A DNA stretch of 64,000 nucleotides, taken from Vibrio metschnikovii CIP 69.14. GTDB taxonomy: Bacteria; Pseudomonadota; Gammaproteobacteria; Enterobacterales; Vibrionaceae. The first letter of the stretch is position 1. Each line of letters starts with the position of its first letter. The stretch is taken from the NCBI RefSeq assembly GCF_000176155.1, contig NZ_ACZO01000007.1, positions 248,001 through 312,000 of the forward strand. The letters run 5' to 3'. Of the stretch, positions 34,850 to 45,867 are shown one piece after another. A program made the position numbers and the translations under genes. The notes under the pieces are model-generated. The model was not told where the DNA came from, did not search any database, and saw only the letters and a list, made by a program, of their open reading frames with translations.

Positions 34850-37408
34850 TGAATTAGCACATTGTTGTTTAAAAAAGCACAGCGCTTGATAAAACATCTC
34901 TTCTTTGAGCGGCTTCACTAATACGTATTCCGCTCCGGCCTCAATGAAGGCTTGTTGTGTCTCTAGCAAGCCATCGGCCGTACAGGCATAGATCGGTAAC
35001 GACAGTTTCATCTCATGCCGAATGATTCGTGCGGTATCAATGCCCCCCAAATACGGTAACTGATTGTCCATGAAAATCAGATCGTAATCTTGTTCCTTTA
35101 CCCGCTCAATGGCTTGTAAACCATCACTCACCCAATCGACCTGTATTGAATATTTCTGACAAAATGCTTGTAAAATAAAAGCATTCGTACGGTTATCCTC
35201 TACCAATAATGCGCGTATAGGCTGAGTAAATAATTGATAGCGATCCGTATTAGTCTGTTCGGCGTCGCTCAATTCCTCATTCACGACAATACGAATAGGA
35301 AACAGCAAATCAAAGCGCGTACCATAACCAACCTCTGATTTTACCGTGATCTCACCATGCAATAATTCAACTAAACTGCTGACTATCGATAAGCCTAAAC
35401 CACTACCTCCGTATTCCCGAGTCGTGGTCGATTCTGCTTGTACAAAAGGGGCAAAAATACGCTGTAAATCCGTCGCCGCAATCCCGATCCCCGTATCTTC
35501 TATGCTAATCATTAACTTATCGATGCCGCCTTGTTGAATAAGCGCTAATTTAATGCAAATCGACCCCTGATGAGTAAACTTAACGGCATTACTGAGTAAA
35601 TTGAATAAAATCTGATTTAAGCGTATTTGATCGCTGTGTAAGCGAATTTCCGGTTCAATCGCGCACTCAATGATCAACTCAAGTCCCTTCTCTTTGCATA
35701 AAGGGTTATAGATACGCCGAATCGCTGAAACCATAGCTACGACTGGGAAATCACTATTTTGGATCAGAAATTTTCCCTGCTCAATTTTTGAAAAATCAAG
35801 GATATCATTCAAAACAGCGAGCAGATGCTCACCGCTGCTGCACAATACATTGACTAACTCTTGCTGCTCCTGAGTGAGCGAATTTTGTTTTAATAATTGA
35901 GAAGCGCCTAAAATACCGTTTAACGGCGTCCGTAATTCATGGCTCATTTTGGCGAGAAAATCAGCCCGTAATCGAGCGGACTCTTCCGCTTGTTCACGAG
36001 CAAGGCGACTTTGCTGCTCCGCTTCCACCATCGACGTGATATCTTGTCCTTGAGTAATGATCGAAACAATCCGCTCATCCAATATGATCGGTGATAATTC
36101 CCATAGAATGGTTTTACCATCGAACTCTGTTTTGAGCGCTTTGACAATATTACCTTGTGCCGCTTGCTGAACCGCGATAATCAACTGAGGCTTAACGCGG
36201 GCAAAAAGCGAATGCTGTTGAGAATAATGACTCAAGAAATAAGCCTCAGCCGACGGATTCATGCGAATCAATCCCCCCTGGGCCGTCCACAATAGCGTCG
36301 GCGATAACGAAAAATTAAAGAGATCCTCAAACTGTTTTTCTTGTTCGGCCAGTTGATGAAAAGTGCTTTCTAACGTGCGCCCAAAGTGATCAAACTCAAC
36401 AATTTGAGAACCAGGGAAATAGGCACCTTCACGTAGCTCAACCACTTGATGGGTATAAGACATTAAGCGCGTCATTTCGTTTTCAATTTTACGTTGTAGC
36501 CACCAACGAACAATAATGAAAACGACAGCGATCGCCGCAACGACAGCAAACATCCAAAATAAGTAATTATTACGTAGAGCGAGCGCGTTTTGGTTACTCT
36601 GCACAGCGTATACCGTGAGAAAGGTTGGCGCTCCGGCTAAAGTTAATGGCGTGCGACTAACCACATACTTGCCATGGATGTCGTAACCTTCTTCGCCTTC
36701 TTTGACCACCTCATCCACTTGATAAGCTTCTGTCCCTATCAATGTCGAGGCTAAAACATCACCTCCCGCAGCAAGTACCAGTTGCTGTGAGTCACTGCGC
36801 TCACGTAAGTTCTCCACTAAGGTAACATTATTGTTCAGCACCACACTGATGTATAAAAAACCTAGGGATTCACCACTCACGGTATCAATAATCGGCGTAC
36901 GGCGAACCAAAAGATACACATCGCCAATTAAAGATCGCGTAGTGATTAAGTGCCAATCATGGCTAAACGCGACTTGTTCAATGATATGGATAAACGTGTT
37001 GTCAGTTAAACCATAAAACTGGGCATTACCATCATCCCAGATCGGTTGAGTAACATTAGCGATAAACCGAAAGTCCGCCATATGGCTGATATCACTGCGA
37101 TCAACACTGAGAAAATACTGTTCAAGCTCATTAGTTAAGTGGCCATGTAAGGCATGAACTAAAGTGGCATTTTTCGCACTGCTGTCTTGATGAATTTTTA
37201 AAATAGTCAGACGAGAATTAAATATATTCTGGATCAAATTCGCCGTTTGATTGGTGGTCCGTATCACTTCTTGCGTAATTAATCGGCTACTAACTTGATA
37301 AGTATGAAATAAAATACCGAGCGTTAACACGCTCAATGCCATCACGATGGCTCGGCTAATCAGGGTGGCCATATGCCTTTTTTTATCAGCCACGATGGGT
37401 CTTGGCAC
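34841..37408 (-). CDS. luxQ: AI-2 sensor hybrid histidine kinase/phosphatase LuxQ
   Basis: The 855-residue protein has two membrane segments (about 18-36 and 282-302) around a periplasmic tandem-PAS domain that docks LuxP. A cytoplasmic PAS-like region follows (about 355-460), then HisKA with His490 in KMSHELRTPLNG, HATPase_c (NAVKFTHQG, EDTGIGIA, GGSGLGLSIV) and a receiver domain with phospho-acceptor Asp781 (FMDNQLPYLGG) and Lys in LVKPL. In vibrios it passes phosphate to LuxU and LuxO at low AI-2 and acts as a phosphatase when AI-2/LuxP binds. The start is GTG 37408 after GGGAGA. It is cotranscribed with luxP, 21 bp upstream. Confidence 0.93.
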   Translation of the reverse strand: MPRPIVADKKRHMATLISRAIVMALSVLTLGILFHTYQVSSRLITQEVIRTTNQTANLIQNIFNSRLTILKIHQDSSAKNATLVHALHGHLTNELEQYFLSVDRSDISHMADFRFIANVTQPIWDDGNAQFYGLTDNTFIHIIEQVAFSHDWHLITTRSLIGDVYLLVRRTPIIDTVSGESLGFLYISVVLNNNVTLVENLRERSDSQQLVLAAGGDVLASTLIGTEAYQVDEVVKEGEEGYDIHGKYVVSRTPLTLAGAPTFLTVYAVQSNQNALALRNNYLFWMFAVVAAIAVVFIIVRWWLQRKIENEMTRLMSYTHQVVELREGAYFPGSQIVEFDHFGRTLESTFHQLAEQEKQFEDLFNFSLSPTLLWTAQGGLIRMNPSAEAYFLSHYSQQHSLFARVKPQLIIAVQQAAQGNIVKALKTEFDGKTILWELSPIILDERIVSIITQGQDITSMVEAEQQSRLAREQAEESARLRADFLAKMSHELRTPLNGILGASQLLKQNSLTQEQQELVNVLCSSGEHLLAVLNDILDFSKIEQGKFLIQNSDFPVVAMVSAIRRIYNPLCKEKGLELIIECAIEPEIRLHSDQIRLNQILFNLLSNAVKFTHQGSICIKLALIQQGGIDKLMISIEDTGIGIAATDLQRIFAPFVQAESTTTREYGGSGLGLSIVSSLVELLHGEITVKSEVGYGTRFDLLFPIRIVVNEELSDAEQTNTDRYQLFTQPIRALLVEDNRTNAFILQAFCQKYSIQVDWVSDGLQAIERVKEQDYDLIFMDNQLPYLGGIDTARIIRHEMKLSLPIYACTADGLLETQQAFIEAGAEYVLVKPLKEEMFYQALCFFKQQCANSER

Positions 37409-37429
37409 TGCAATTATCTCCCGTCATGA

Positions 37430-38536
<1,107 letters not shown>

Positions 38537-38571
38537 TTATGGCTCGGTTTCGGTTATCTGCAACTCAACGA

Positions 38572-38853
38572 TCAGGAAAGATCAAATCCCCCCATAACTA
38601 AACGCTCTTTTTGCGTTTTGCTCAGGCATTTGATCCGATGTTCTAATTGCAAAGCTTGGCTTTTACTCGGTCCAACATGGTGCTGCCACACTAAGCTGAG
38701 TGGGCCTTTACCACGCAAAGCTTTAGCGCCACATCCCTGCTGATGCTGGATAAAACGTCGATTGATGTCGGTTGTTATCCCACAATATAGTGCATTTTTC
38801 GATGTTCGGATCAAATAGACCCACCAATCTGAGTGTTGAATGGGAGCTAACAT
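38572..38853 (-). CDS. GIY-YIG domain protein (YhbQ-like)
   Basis: The 93-residue protein is a single GIY-YIG nuclease domain: [24 protein letters not shown] carries the VYLI/YCGIT signature and the conserved Arg, followed by [21 protein letters not shown] and the Glu of [13 protein letters not shown]. The UPF0213/YhbQ subgroup has this exact layout and length. Its biological role is not settled. It lies 2 bp after yceH and is probably cotranscribed with it. Confidence 0.88.
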   Translation of the reverse strand: MLAPIQHSDWWVYLIRTSKNALYCGITTDINRRFIQHQQGCGAKALRGKGPLSLVWQHHVGPSKSQALQLEHRIKCLSKTQKERLVMGGFDLS

Positions 38854-38855
38854 AC

Positions 38856-39488
38856 TTAATGATTGGCGATCAACGCACGTAATTCAGCCACTTCATGACG
38901 TAACATCGCCACTTGTTGCTCCAGTTCATCAATACGTGATAATGGTAACTCCGTCTCTGTACTCGCAGCGACACTGTGCGTATCGACTTCACCGCAGAAT
39001 AAATGGTGATAACGCGATTCTCGTTTCCCGGGTTCGCGAGCTAACTTAACCACTAAACCGCGTTCTAGTAACTGTTCTAAAATACTTTCGGTTTCTTTCA
39101 CATCATTAAAATGGCACAAACGGTTGGTACGAGTGCGTAATTCCCCCGGTGTTTGTGGACCACGCAACAGCAAACAACAGATAACCGCTAATTCTTGGCT
39201 ATTGAGTTTTAAATCGCCAAACTCTGTATTACAAAAACGATGCTGATATTTAGGTGTACGACGATTAAAACTACTTTCATCACTGACAAGGCGACGGGCA
39301 ATCAGCGCTTCAACCGTATCTTGCACCTGTGCCTCAGACAAATTCAACACGGGATCGCGATTACTTTTTTGATTACAAGCGGTCACCAAACTGTTCAGTG
39401 TTAACGGATAATATTCTGGCGTCGTGATCTCTTTTTCGATCAGACAACCAATGACTCGTGCTTCTAAAGCAGACAGTTCGCTATGCAT
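38856..39488 (-). CDS. yceH: YceH-family (DUF480) protein
   Basis: The 210-residue protein has two winged-helix domains ([36 protein letters not shown], then [19 protein letters not shown]) and a C-terminal coiled coil ([22 protein letters not shown]). These are the hallmarks of DUF480/YceH. It is cytoplasmic and its function is not established. The ribosome site AAGGAAAT precedes ATG 39488. It is followed directly by the GIY-YIG gene. Confidence 0.9.
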   Translation of the reverse strand: MHSELSALEARVIGCLIEKEITTPEYYPLTLNSLVTACNQKSNRDPVLNLSEAQVQDTVEALIARRLVSDESSFNRRTPKYQHRFCNTEFGDLKLNSQELAVICCLLLRGPQTPGELRTRTNRLCHFNDVKETESILEQLLERGLVVKLAREPGKRESRYHHLFCGEVDTHSVAASTETELPLSRIDELEQQVAMLRHEVAELRALIANH

Positions 39489-39530
39489 GTTAATTTCCTT
39501 CTAGTTAGAATCTGTACCTTGTACAGTCAA

Positions 39531-39734
39531 TTAGTGTTCAAGCATCAAACTCAATCGTATGACTCTTCCTTGCTCATCAATCACGATCACCTTCGAGCGG
39601 TTTAACTCAATCTCACTGGCTAATAACTGTTCTCTTTCATGAAGATAAGCTTGGCGAAGCTGTTGATGTGCTTTGCTTTCATGGTGTGACGCAGGTGGTT
39701 TAGGAATGACAATGTCTGAAAAACTGAGTGGCAA
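39531..39734 (-). CDS. Short hypothetical protein
   Basis: A 67-residue frame starts at TTG 39734, 7 bases after AGGA. It has a protein-like composition: a Pro/His-rich start, a helix with ESKAHQQLRQAYLHEREQLLASEIEL, then VIVIDEQGRVIRLSLMLEH. It lies 42 bp upstream of yceH on the same strand. No family is recognised, and the TTG start lowers confidence. Confidence 0.4.
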   Translation of the reverse strand: MPLSFSDIVIPKPPASHHESKAHQQLRQAYLHEREQLLASEIELNRSKVIVIDEQGRVIRLSLMLEH

Positions 39735-40124
39735 AGTATTGTCCTGTTATACGTTAAGGCAAAGATAAGTAACTCAATAACGGAGACCAGCGAGAGCAAT
39801 AGGCGTACTCTATCCCCATACGCTGAGAGAATCCATGAAACCGAGCAAATACCGCTGGTTACCGCTTTAAGTAGGAAGGGTATAACGTATTTCAAGCAAA
39901 CAATACAAGCCCCTATACAATAAAATCTACACCCTGGCCATTTATTGGTGATTTCTTAGTCAATACCGAGGGAGGTTTGATCTTAGGTCTGTTATGCGCC
40001 TTTGCAATGTGTTTTAATTTCTCTGCCCACGTTACCTCAAGAGGCAACGCATTCGTACCACGCTGAATTTAGCGTCTTGATATCACTTGGGTAGATAGTG
40101 GCACTCATTATAGGAAAGGGATCT
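39735..40124. other. Spacer with ERIC-like element upstream of the DUF496 gene
   Basis: The first part (39747-39889) is a repeat described separately. The rest holds the promoter region of the DUF496 gene, in which I see no other gene. A small dyad (CCTC-AAGAGG) lies near 40034. Confidence 0.4.
39747..39889 (+). repeat. ERIC-like intergenic repeat (divergent)
   Basis: The left end TTATACGTTAAGG is roughly inverted relative to the right end GCTTTAAGTAGGAAGGGTATAACG, and the right end matches the ERIC terminus seen at 61500 and 63400. The interior is more diverged than in the other copies. Confidence 0.5.
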
Positions 40125-40454
40125 ATGAACAGCGTATTTGAAATTGTGAGCTTGGCTCGTCGTAAGAACAAACTAAAGCGTGAACTACTCGATAACGAGA
40201 AAAAGGTTCGCGATAACCGTAAACGTGTAGATTTACTGGAAAACTTAGTCGATTACATCAAACCGGATATGACTCAAGAAGAGATCATTGAGATTGTGAA
40301 AAACATGAAGTCTGACTACGAAGATCGCGTCGATGATCACATCATTAAAAGTGCTGAAATTTCTAAAGAGCGTCGTGATATTAGCCGCCGAATCCGTGAG
40401 TTAACGGAACAAGATAAGCTCATGACTCAAGGTGGCGCTAAAAAAAGTAATTGA
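40125..40454 (+). CDS. DUF496 family protein (YeeX-like)
   Basis: The 109-residue, highly charged helical protein matches E. coli YeeX along its length: [77 protein letters not shown]. It should form a coiled coil and is cytoplasmic. ATG 40125 follows TAGGAAAGGG; an upstream in-frame ATG at 40098 is not needed. The function is unknown. A clear terminator follows. Confidence 0.9.
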   Translation: MNSVFEIVSLARRKNKLKRELLDNEKKVRDNRKRVDLLENLVDYIKPDMTQEEIIEIVKNMKSDYEDRVDDHIIKSAEISKERRDISRRIRELTEQDKLMTQGGAKKSN

Positions 40455-40502
40455 TTTTATATGAGCAAGCTGAATAAACATGAGATTTATTCGCCGCGAT
40501 GC

Positions 40503-40528
40503 AAGTCCGCTATCAAGCGGACTTTCTT
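40503..40528 (+). terminator. Terminator of the DUF496 gene
   Basis: AAGTCCGC and GCGGACTT form an 8-bp stem with a 6-base loop followed by TCTTTT. Confidence 0.8.
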
Positions 40529-40777
40529 TTGCCATCAATTCAATAATCAACAAAATATGTAATAACAAAACTATTATTAGCATTAATCGTTTGCGTAATC
40601 GCTAACCCTCTCCGAAGCTATTTTTGAGGGTGTTATCACACATTCACCATTGCTATAGTTTGAGTTAGTTAAATTAATCCAGCCATTATCGGTAAAGCGT
40701 TGTTCATTTTTCATCGTGAAAATCAGCGTAGCGCGACTGACCCGGCTTGGGCCAACTGCAAGAGGATCACACAAATA

Positions 40778-41029
40778 ATGGATATGAATATGGTTGATAT
40801 TATGGGCTATGCAGCCTCTATCATGGTGGCTATTTCCCTAACGATGAAAGACATCGTAAAACTTCGCGTACTTAACTTTATTGGTTGTAGCTTATTTGTC
40901 GGCTATGGACTGATGATCGATGCTTGGCCAGTGGTCGCAACCAACGCCTTCATCGCTTGTGTTAATGTCTACTTTTTAGCTCGGATGCAACATGCAAAAA
41001 AGAGTGAAGGCGTACAGAACGCCGCTTAA
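40778..41029 (+). CDS. Small three-helix membrane protein (YgjV/SemiSWEET-like)
   Basis: The 83-residue protein has three hydrophobic segments (about 9-24, 32-50 and 55-70) with GYAASIMVAISLTMKDIVKLRVLNFIGCSLFVGYG. The pattern and size resemble half-SWEET / YgjV-type PQ-loop proteins. GAGGATC precedes ATG 40778. Transport function is only inferred. It is convergent with glpK, with a shared terminator. Confidence 0.55.
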   Translation: MDMNMVDIMGYAASIMVAISLTMKDIVKLRVLNFIGCSLFVGYGLMIDAWPVVATNAFIACVNVYFLARMQHAKKSEGVQNAA

Positions 41030-41046
41030 ACTCTGTAACCAATAAA

Positions 41047-41088
41047 AAACCACGCGTCGGAAAATAACAGACTCTGGACGCGTGGTTT
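41047..41088. terminator. Bidirectional terminator between the small membrane gene and glpK
   Basis: AAACCACGCGTC and GACGCGTGGTTT form a perfect 12-bp stem with an 18-base loop. A-rich and T-containing flanks suit both strands. Confidence 0.75.
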
Positions 41089-41132
41089 ATCTTCACTAGT
41101 TTAAGGCTAGTTTATCCATCAGCAATATCAAT

Positions 41133-42653
41133 TTAATCCTCTTCGTGATGCTCAGCCGCCCATGATTGAGCGCACTTCACCGCACGTTTCCAACCTTTAT
41201 AACGACGTTGACGTTTTTCTTCATCGTGATGTGGCATAAAGGAGCGATCAATTTCTGCTTTATTTTTCAGCTCATCCAAACTATCCCAGAAACCAACCGC
41301 GATACCGGCTAAATAAGCCGCACCCAACGCCGTCACCTCGGTCACTTTTGGACGATGAACTTCAGTATCCAACACATCGGATTGGAACTGCATTAAGAAG
41401 TTATTGGCGACAGCTCCGCCATCAACGCGCAGTGCCGCTAGCTTAATCCCTGAATCTGCTTGCATCGCATCCAAAACATCTCGGGTCTGGTAAGCAATAC
41501 TTTCTAATGTCGCACGAATGATATGGTTCGAATTCACACCACGCGTTAAACCGACAATAGTACCGCGAGCGTAAGCATCCCAATAAGGCGCTCCTAGCCC
41601 AGTAAAGGCCGGCACGACATAGACGCCATTAGCAGTATCGACTTTAGTGGCAAAGTATTCTGAATCGTGAGCATCGGAAATTAATTTTAGTTCATCGCGT
41701 AACCACTGAATCGATGCGCCCCCCATGAATACCGCACCTTCGAGCGCATAACTTGGTTCACCTTTCGGCCCACAGGCTAACGTCGTCAAAAGACCATTTT
41801 TTGAAGTCACTTTTTCTTTGCCGGTATTCATCAACAAAAAGCAGCCCGTACCATAGGTGTTTTTTGCTTGCCCCGCTTCGACACACATTTGACCGTAAAG
41901 CGCCGCCTGTTGATCTCCGGCAATCCCCGCGATAGGAATACGGGTTCCACCTTTACCACCAATGTTAGTTTGGCCATACACTTCTGAAGAAGATTTCACT
42001 TCAGGCATCATGCTTAATGGAATATCAAACTCTTTGAGGATTTTTTCATCCCAGTGTAAATTGTTGATATTAAATAGCATAGTCCGAGAAGCGTTGGTGT
42101 AATCGGTAACATGAACACGGCCTTGAGTCATCTTCCAGACTAACCACGTATCTACGGTACCGAACAGGAGTTTACCCGCTTGTGCGTCTTCACGAGCCCC
42201 TGGAACATTATCTAAAATCCATTTGACCTTGGTGCCTGAAAAGTAAGGATCAAGCAATAGGCCTGTGTTCTCACGCACATACGCTTCCAGCCCTTCACGC
42301 AATTTTAGTTGCTCACAAATTTCAGCGGTGCGGCGACATTGCCACACAATCGCATTGTAAACTGGTTTGCCCGTTTCTTTGTTCCAAACAATCGTCGTTT
42401 CACGCTGGTTAGTAATACCAATGGCAGCAATTTCATCACTACGGATACCTGATTTACCAAGCACCTCGATCAATGTCGAACTTTGTGTAGCATAAATTTC
42501 CATTGGGTCATGCTCTACCCAGCCCGCTTGTGGATAAATCTGAGTAAATTCACGCTGAGAAACACTGACGATATTGGCATCATGGTCAAGCACGACTGCC
42601 CTTGAGCTGGTTGTACCTTGATCCAATGCAACCACATATTTTTGCTCAGTCAT
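41133..42653 (-). CDS. glpK: Glycerol kinase
   Basis: The 506-residue FGGY-family kinase phosphorylates glycerol to sn-glycerol-3-phosphate. It shows [11 protein letters not shown] (11-21), [69 protein letters not shown] and [11 protein letters not shown], the full set of GlpK motifs. It lies 50 bp after glpF and is presumably cotranscribed with it. The pair is divergent from glpABC across a spacer with GlpR-like sites. Confidence 0.96.
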   Translation of the reverse strand: MTEQKYVVALDQGTTSSRAVVLDHDANIVSVSQREFTQIYPQAGWVEHDPMEIYATQSSTLIEVLGKSGIRSDEIAAIGITNQRETTIVWNKETGKPVYNAIVWQCRRTAEICEQLKLREGLEAYVRENTGLLLDPYFSGTKVKWILDNVPGAREDAQAGKLLFGTVDTWLVWKMTQGRVHVTDYTNASRTMLFNINNLHWDEKILKEFDIPLSMMPEVKSSSEVYGQTNIGGKGGTRIPIAGIAGDQQAALYGQMCVEAGQAKNTYGTGCFLLMNTGKEKVTSKNGLLTTLACGPKGEPSYALEGAVFMGGASIQWLRDELKLISDAHDSEYFATKVDTANGVYVVPAFTGLGAPYWDAYARGTIVGLTRGVNSNHIIRATLESIAYQTRDVLDAMQADSGIKLAALRVDGGAVANNFLMQFQSDVLDTEVHRPKVTEVTALGAAYLAGIAVGFWDSLDELKNKAEIDRSFMPHHDEEKRQRRYKGWKRAVKCAQSWAAEHHEED

Positions 42654-42703
42654 GGTCTATTCCTTATTCACGTTCTAATAAATGGGTTAATAAATTATGC
42701 ACG

Positions 42704-43558
42704 TTAAACATGTGCTTGTTCGTTATCTTCTACTACATCGCATTGATTAGGTATGGTGCAACCCGTTCCTTCAGTTGGCAGGTAAGCAGCGATAAATTTA
42801 GGGTAAGCCCATGCACCAAAACAAGCTCCAGCAATCGGCGCAATAATCGGCACAATAAAGTATGGGATCTCTTTTGCACCCGTTAGGGCATAATCCCAAC
42901 CAGCAAAATAAGCAAATAATTTAGGTCCAAAATCACGAGCTGGGTTCATTGCAAAGCCAGTTAGTGGGCCAAGCGAGCCACCAATCACCGCAATCAAAAT
43001 ACCAATCAATAGTGGGTTCATCGCGTTGCGATGCGCACCATTATTCTCATCACCGAGAGCGAGAATGACAAACATCAGCACGGCGGTGATCACAAATTCA
43101 ACCGATATCGCTCCTAGAAAAGAAAGAGAAGGATGAGAATAGGTCGAGAAAATCCCTGCGGTGGCTAAACCAGCTTCACTGCTACGGACAAAATTGTGGG
43201 CGATTTCATAATCGACAAAAAGGTTGCTGTACAAGCCGTAAACGAGCGCCGCAGAGCAGAATGCACCGAGCAGTTGTGCGATAATGTAGGGCAACACTTT
43301 CGCTTTATCAAAACCATGAAACGCAGCTAAAGCGATGGTTACCGCTGGATTAATGTGTGCACCAGAAACACCTGCGGTACAATAAATAGCAATGGCGACC
43401 CCAAGTCCCCAGATAATACTAATTTCCCACTGACCAAATTGAGCTCCAGTCAGTACTAGCGCAGCGACACAGCCTACGCCAAAAAATATCAGCAATCCTG
43501 TGCCGATAAACTCTGCGATACACTCTCCTAAAAGAGTCTGTTGTTTTGTTCGAGCCAT
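42704..43558 (-). CDS. glpF: Glycerol facilitator
   Basis: The 284-residue aquaglyceroporin has six membrane helices and two half-helices with the NPA boxes GAHINPAVTI and GFAMNPARDFGP; the Asp after the second box marks glycerol facilitators rather than water-only channels. ATG 43558 follows AAGGACAC; the frame continues upstream to 43681 but that part does not resemble GlpF. It lets glycerol diffuse in, where GlpK traps it. Confidence 0.94.
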   Translation of the reverse strand: MARTKQQTLLGECIAEFIGTGLLIFFGVGCVAALVLTGAQFGQWEISIIWGLGVAIAIYCTAGVSGAHINPAVTIALAAFHGFDKAKVLPYIIAQLLGAFCSAALVYGLYSNLFVDYEIAHNFVRSSEAGLATAGIFSTYSHPSLSFLGAISVEFVITAVLMFVILALGDENNGAHRNAMNPLLIGILIAVIGGSLGPLTGFAMNPARDFGPKLFAYFAGWDYALTGAKEIPYFIVPIIAPIAGACFGAWAYPKFIAAYLPTEGTGCTIPNQCDVVEDNEQAHV

Positions 43559-44211
43559 AAGTAAGTGTCCTTTTCCGTTTACACCGTTATTGCACACCGT
43601 CATAGGGTGATACGGGGCAAAATCTCGCACAAAAAGATCACTTCGAAAATTAAAAAACCTCACAAATGAGCGTTCGAACACAATTTTGTAATCAATAAGA
43701 GTAATTTTTGTTAATTAGAGCCATATTTTGATCTCAGAAAACCTCGCCATTATGGTTAGAAATCGTCGTTCTTAGCGACCATCGCTCACGTGGTGAGATG
43801 AATATCATAAGAACGATGAACGACATATTTACAACTAAATATCCGAAAAAATTAATATAAACGTCGGCGATATATCAAAATAAAAGCTCAAAACTGATGA
43901 ATAGTAGAGAAGAGATCGATAGTTAACATCAAGAACAATGGCACTTTTTATTCACTCGTATTCAAAAATTTGCGTTTACATTCGTTATATTGCTTTGCTT
44001 TCCTGCCGAAAACTCATGTGAACAATAAGTAAATAAAAATCATCTAATCCCATCTATTTTGTTTATCCATTTGCTATCTATAAGCAACTTGACGATAACC
44101 ACTCACCAAAAATCTTTCGTTCGAACTTTTGTGAGCAATCTATCGAACATATTCAACTTAAAATGGCACACTAATGGTAAGTTTATTGTAAATAGAATTA
44201 AGGCAGGGGTC
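43559..44211. promoter_or_regulatory. glpFK / glpABC divergent control region
   Basis: This 650-bp spacer has no gene. Sites containing the TTCGAAC/TTCG core of GlpR operators occur near 43674-43684 (GCGTTCGAACA, glpF side), at 44116-44127 (TTTCGTTCGAAC) and at 44141-44150 (TATCGAACAT), the last two just upstream of glpA. TGTGAGCAATC at 44130-44140 could be a CRP half-site. A dyad CTCACGTGGTGAG lies near 43785-43797. Glycerol-3-phosphate control by GlpR and catabolite control are inferred. Confidence 0.55.
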
Positions 44212-45867
44212 ATGAGCATGACAACGAAGCAAACCATCGAAACCGATGTGGTGATCATCGGTGGCGGAGCGACGGGAACCGGGATTATGCGTGATTGCGC
44301 TTTGCGTGGTATTCGATGCATTCTGGTTGAAAAAGACGATATCGCCTCAGGTACAACCGGAAGAAACCACGGCCTACTTCATTCTGGCGCTCGTTACGCC
44401 GTCACTGATCATGAATCTGCTAAAGAGTGTATCCAAGAGAACCTAATTTTAAAACAGATTGCTAAGCACTGTGTGGAAGCAACGGAAGGTCTGTTCATCA
44501 CACTGCCCGAAGATGATATTACGTTTCAAGAAACCTTTATTAACGCTTGCCACTCGGCGGGCATTGCCACCAAACAACTCAGCGCTAAAGAGGCGCTGCG
44601 TCTTGAACCGAATGTTAACCCTGCTTTAATTGGCGCCGTACAAGTCCCCGATGGTACCTTAGATCCTTTTCGATTATGTGCCGCTAATGTACTTGATGCC
44701 AAAGAGCATGGTGCACAGATCCTTAACCGCACCATAGTTACTGGTCTTATTCGCCAAGGTGATACTGTACTCGGCGTTCACTGCCTGCAGCTTAGTACTC
44801 ATCGTCAATTTAATATTGTTGCTAAGCAAGTGATCAATGCGGCTGGAATTTGGGGACAAAATATCTGTGAGTATGCTGATCTGAATATCAAGATGTTCCC
44901 AGCCAAAGGATCGCTACTCATTCTCGACTATCGCATCAATAACCTAGTGATTAATCGCTGTCGTAAACCTTCCGATGCCGATATTTTAGTCCCCGGTGAT
45001 ACCATTTCTTTGATTGGCACAACCTCCGAACACATTGACTACGACCAGATTGACAATCTACACGTCAGCGAGAAAGAAGTAGATATTTTGCTCTCTGAAG
45101 GGGCGAAGTTGGCTCCGATCATGGCCAACACTCGGGTATTACGTGCCTACGCAGGGGTAAGACCGTTAGTGGCGGTCGATGATGATGGTAGTGGACGTAA
45201 TATCAGCCGCGGGATTGTATTGTTAGACCACCAAGAACGCGATGGCCTGAAAGGGCTAACCACCATTACTGGCGGCAAATTGATGACCTATCGATTAATG
45301 GCCGAATGGGCCACCGATATGGTTGCCAAAAAATTGGGCAATACGGTGGCATGCTCTACCCATACCCGCCCTCTTCCTGGTTCAAATCAAGCCGAAAAGC
45401 CGGTCAAAAAAACCGCCAGCTTAGCAAAACCCGTCTATGAATCGGCGCTTTATCGTCACGGTGAGCGAGCTGAGCAGTTTTTATCGGCAAACAGTAAAAG
45501 CCAAGCCATCATCTGTGAATGCGAAATGGTCACCGCGGGTGAGATTGAATACGCGATTAAGCAGTTAGATGTTAATAATCTCGTCGATTTACGCCGCCGC
45601 ACGCGCCTTGGCATGGGGCCATGCCAAGGTGAATTATGCAGTTACCGAGCCGCCAGTTTATTTCAAGACTATGGCGGTGTCTCTGGTCAACAATCAAGCC
45701 AACTGTTGGTGGAATTTTTAGAAGAGCGCTGGAAAGGCATTAAACCGATTTTCTGGGGCGATGCACTGCGCGAGGCAGAATTTAGTTATTGGATCTATGA
45801 AGGATTATTGGGTGCCAGCGATCTTCCTCATCCTTCTATTCAATCGAGCCAGGAGGAGACGCTATGA
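44212..45867 (+). CDS. glpA: Anaerobic glycerol-3-phosphate dehydrogenase subunit A
   Basis: The 551-residue flavoprotein oxidises glycerol-3-phosphate to dihydroxyacetone phosphate. It has the FAD-binding VVIIGGGATGTGIMRDCALRG near the N-terminus, SGTTGRNHGLLHSGARY, ITGGKLMTYRLMAEW, and a C-terminal BFD-like Fe-S domain with IICECEMV and MGPCQGELCSYRA that distinguishes GlpA from GlpD. ATG 44212 follows AGGCAGGGG; the frame continues upstream but that region is regulatory. It overlaps glpB by 4 bases (ATGA). Confidence 0.94.
   Translation: MSMTTKQTIETDVVIIGGGATGTGIMRDCALRGIRCILVEKDDIASGTTGRNHGLLHSGARYAVTDHESAKECIQENLILKQIAKHCVEATEGLFITLPEDDITFQETFINACHSAGIATKQLSAKEALRLEPNVNPALIGAVQVPDGTLDPFRLCAANVLDAKEHGAQILNRTIVTGLIRQGDTVLGVHCLQLSTHRQFNIVAKQVINAAGIWGQNICEYADLNIKMFPAKGSLLILDYRINNLVINRCRKPSDADILVPGDTISLIGTTSEHIDYDQIDNLHVSEKEVDILLSEGAKLAPIMANTRVLRAYAGVRPLVAVDDDGSGRNISRGIVLLDHQERDGLKGLTTITGGKLMTYRLMAEWATDMVAKKLGNTVACSTHTRPLPGSNQAEKPVKKTASLAKPVYESALYRHGERAEQFLSANSKSQAIICECEMVTAGEIEYAIKQLDVNNLVDLRRRTRLGMGPCQGELCSYRAASLFQDYGGVSGQQSSQLLVEFLEERWKGIKPIFWGDALREAEFSYWIYEGLLGASDLPHPSIQSSQEETL

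Noticed and set aside
44059..44211. Long N-terminus for GlpA
   Set aside because: The extension covers the GlpR-like sites, and the FAD motif sits at the normal distance from ATG 44212 with its own ribosome site.
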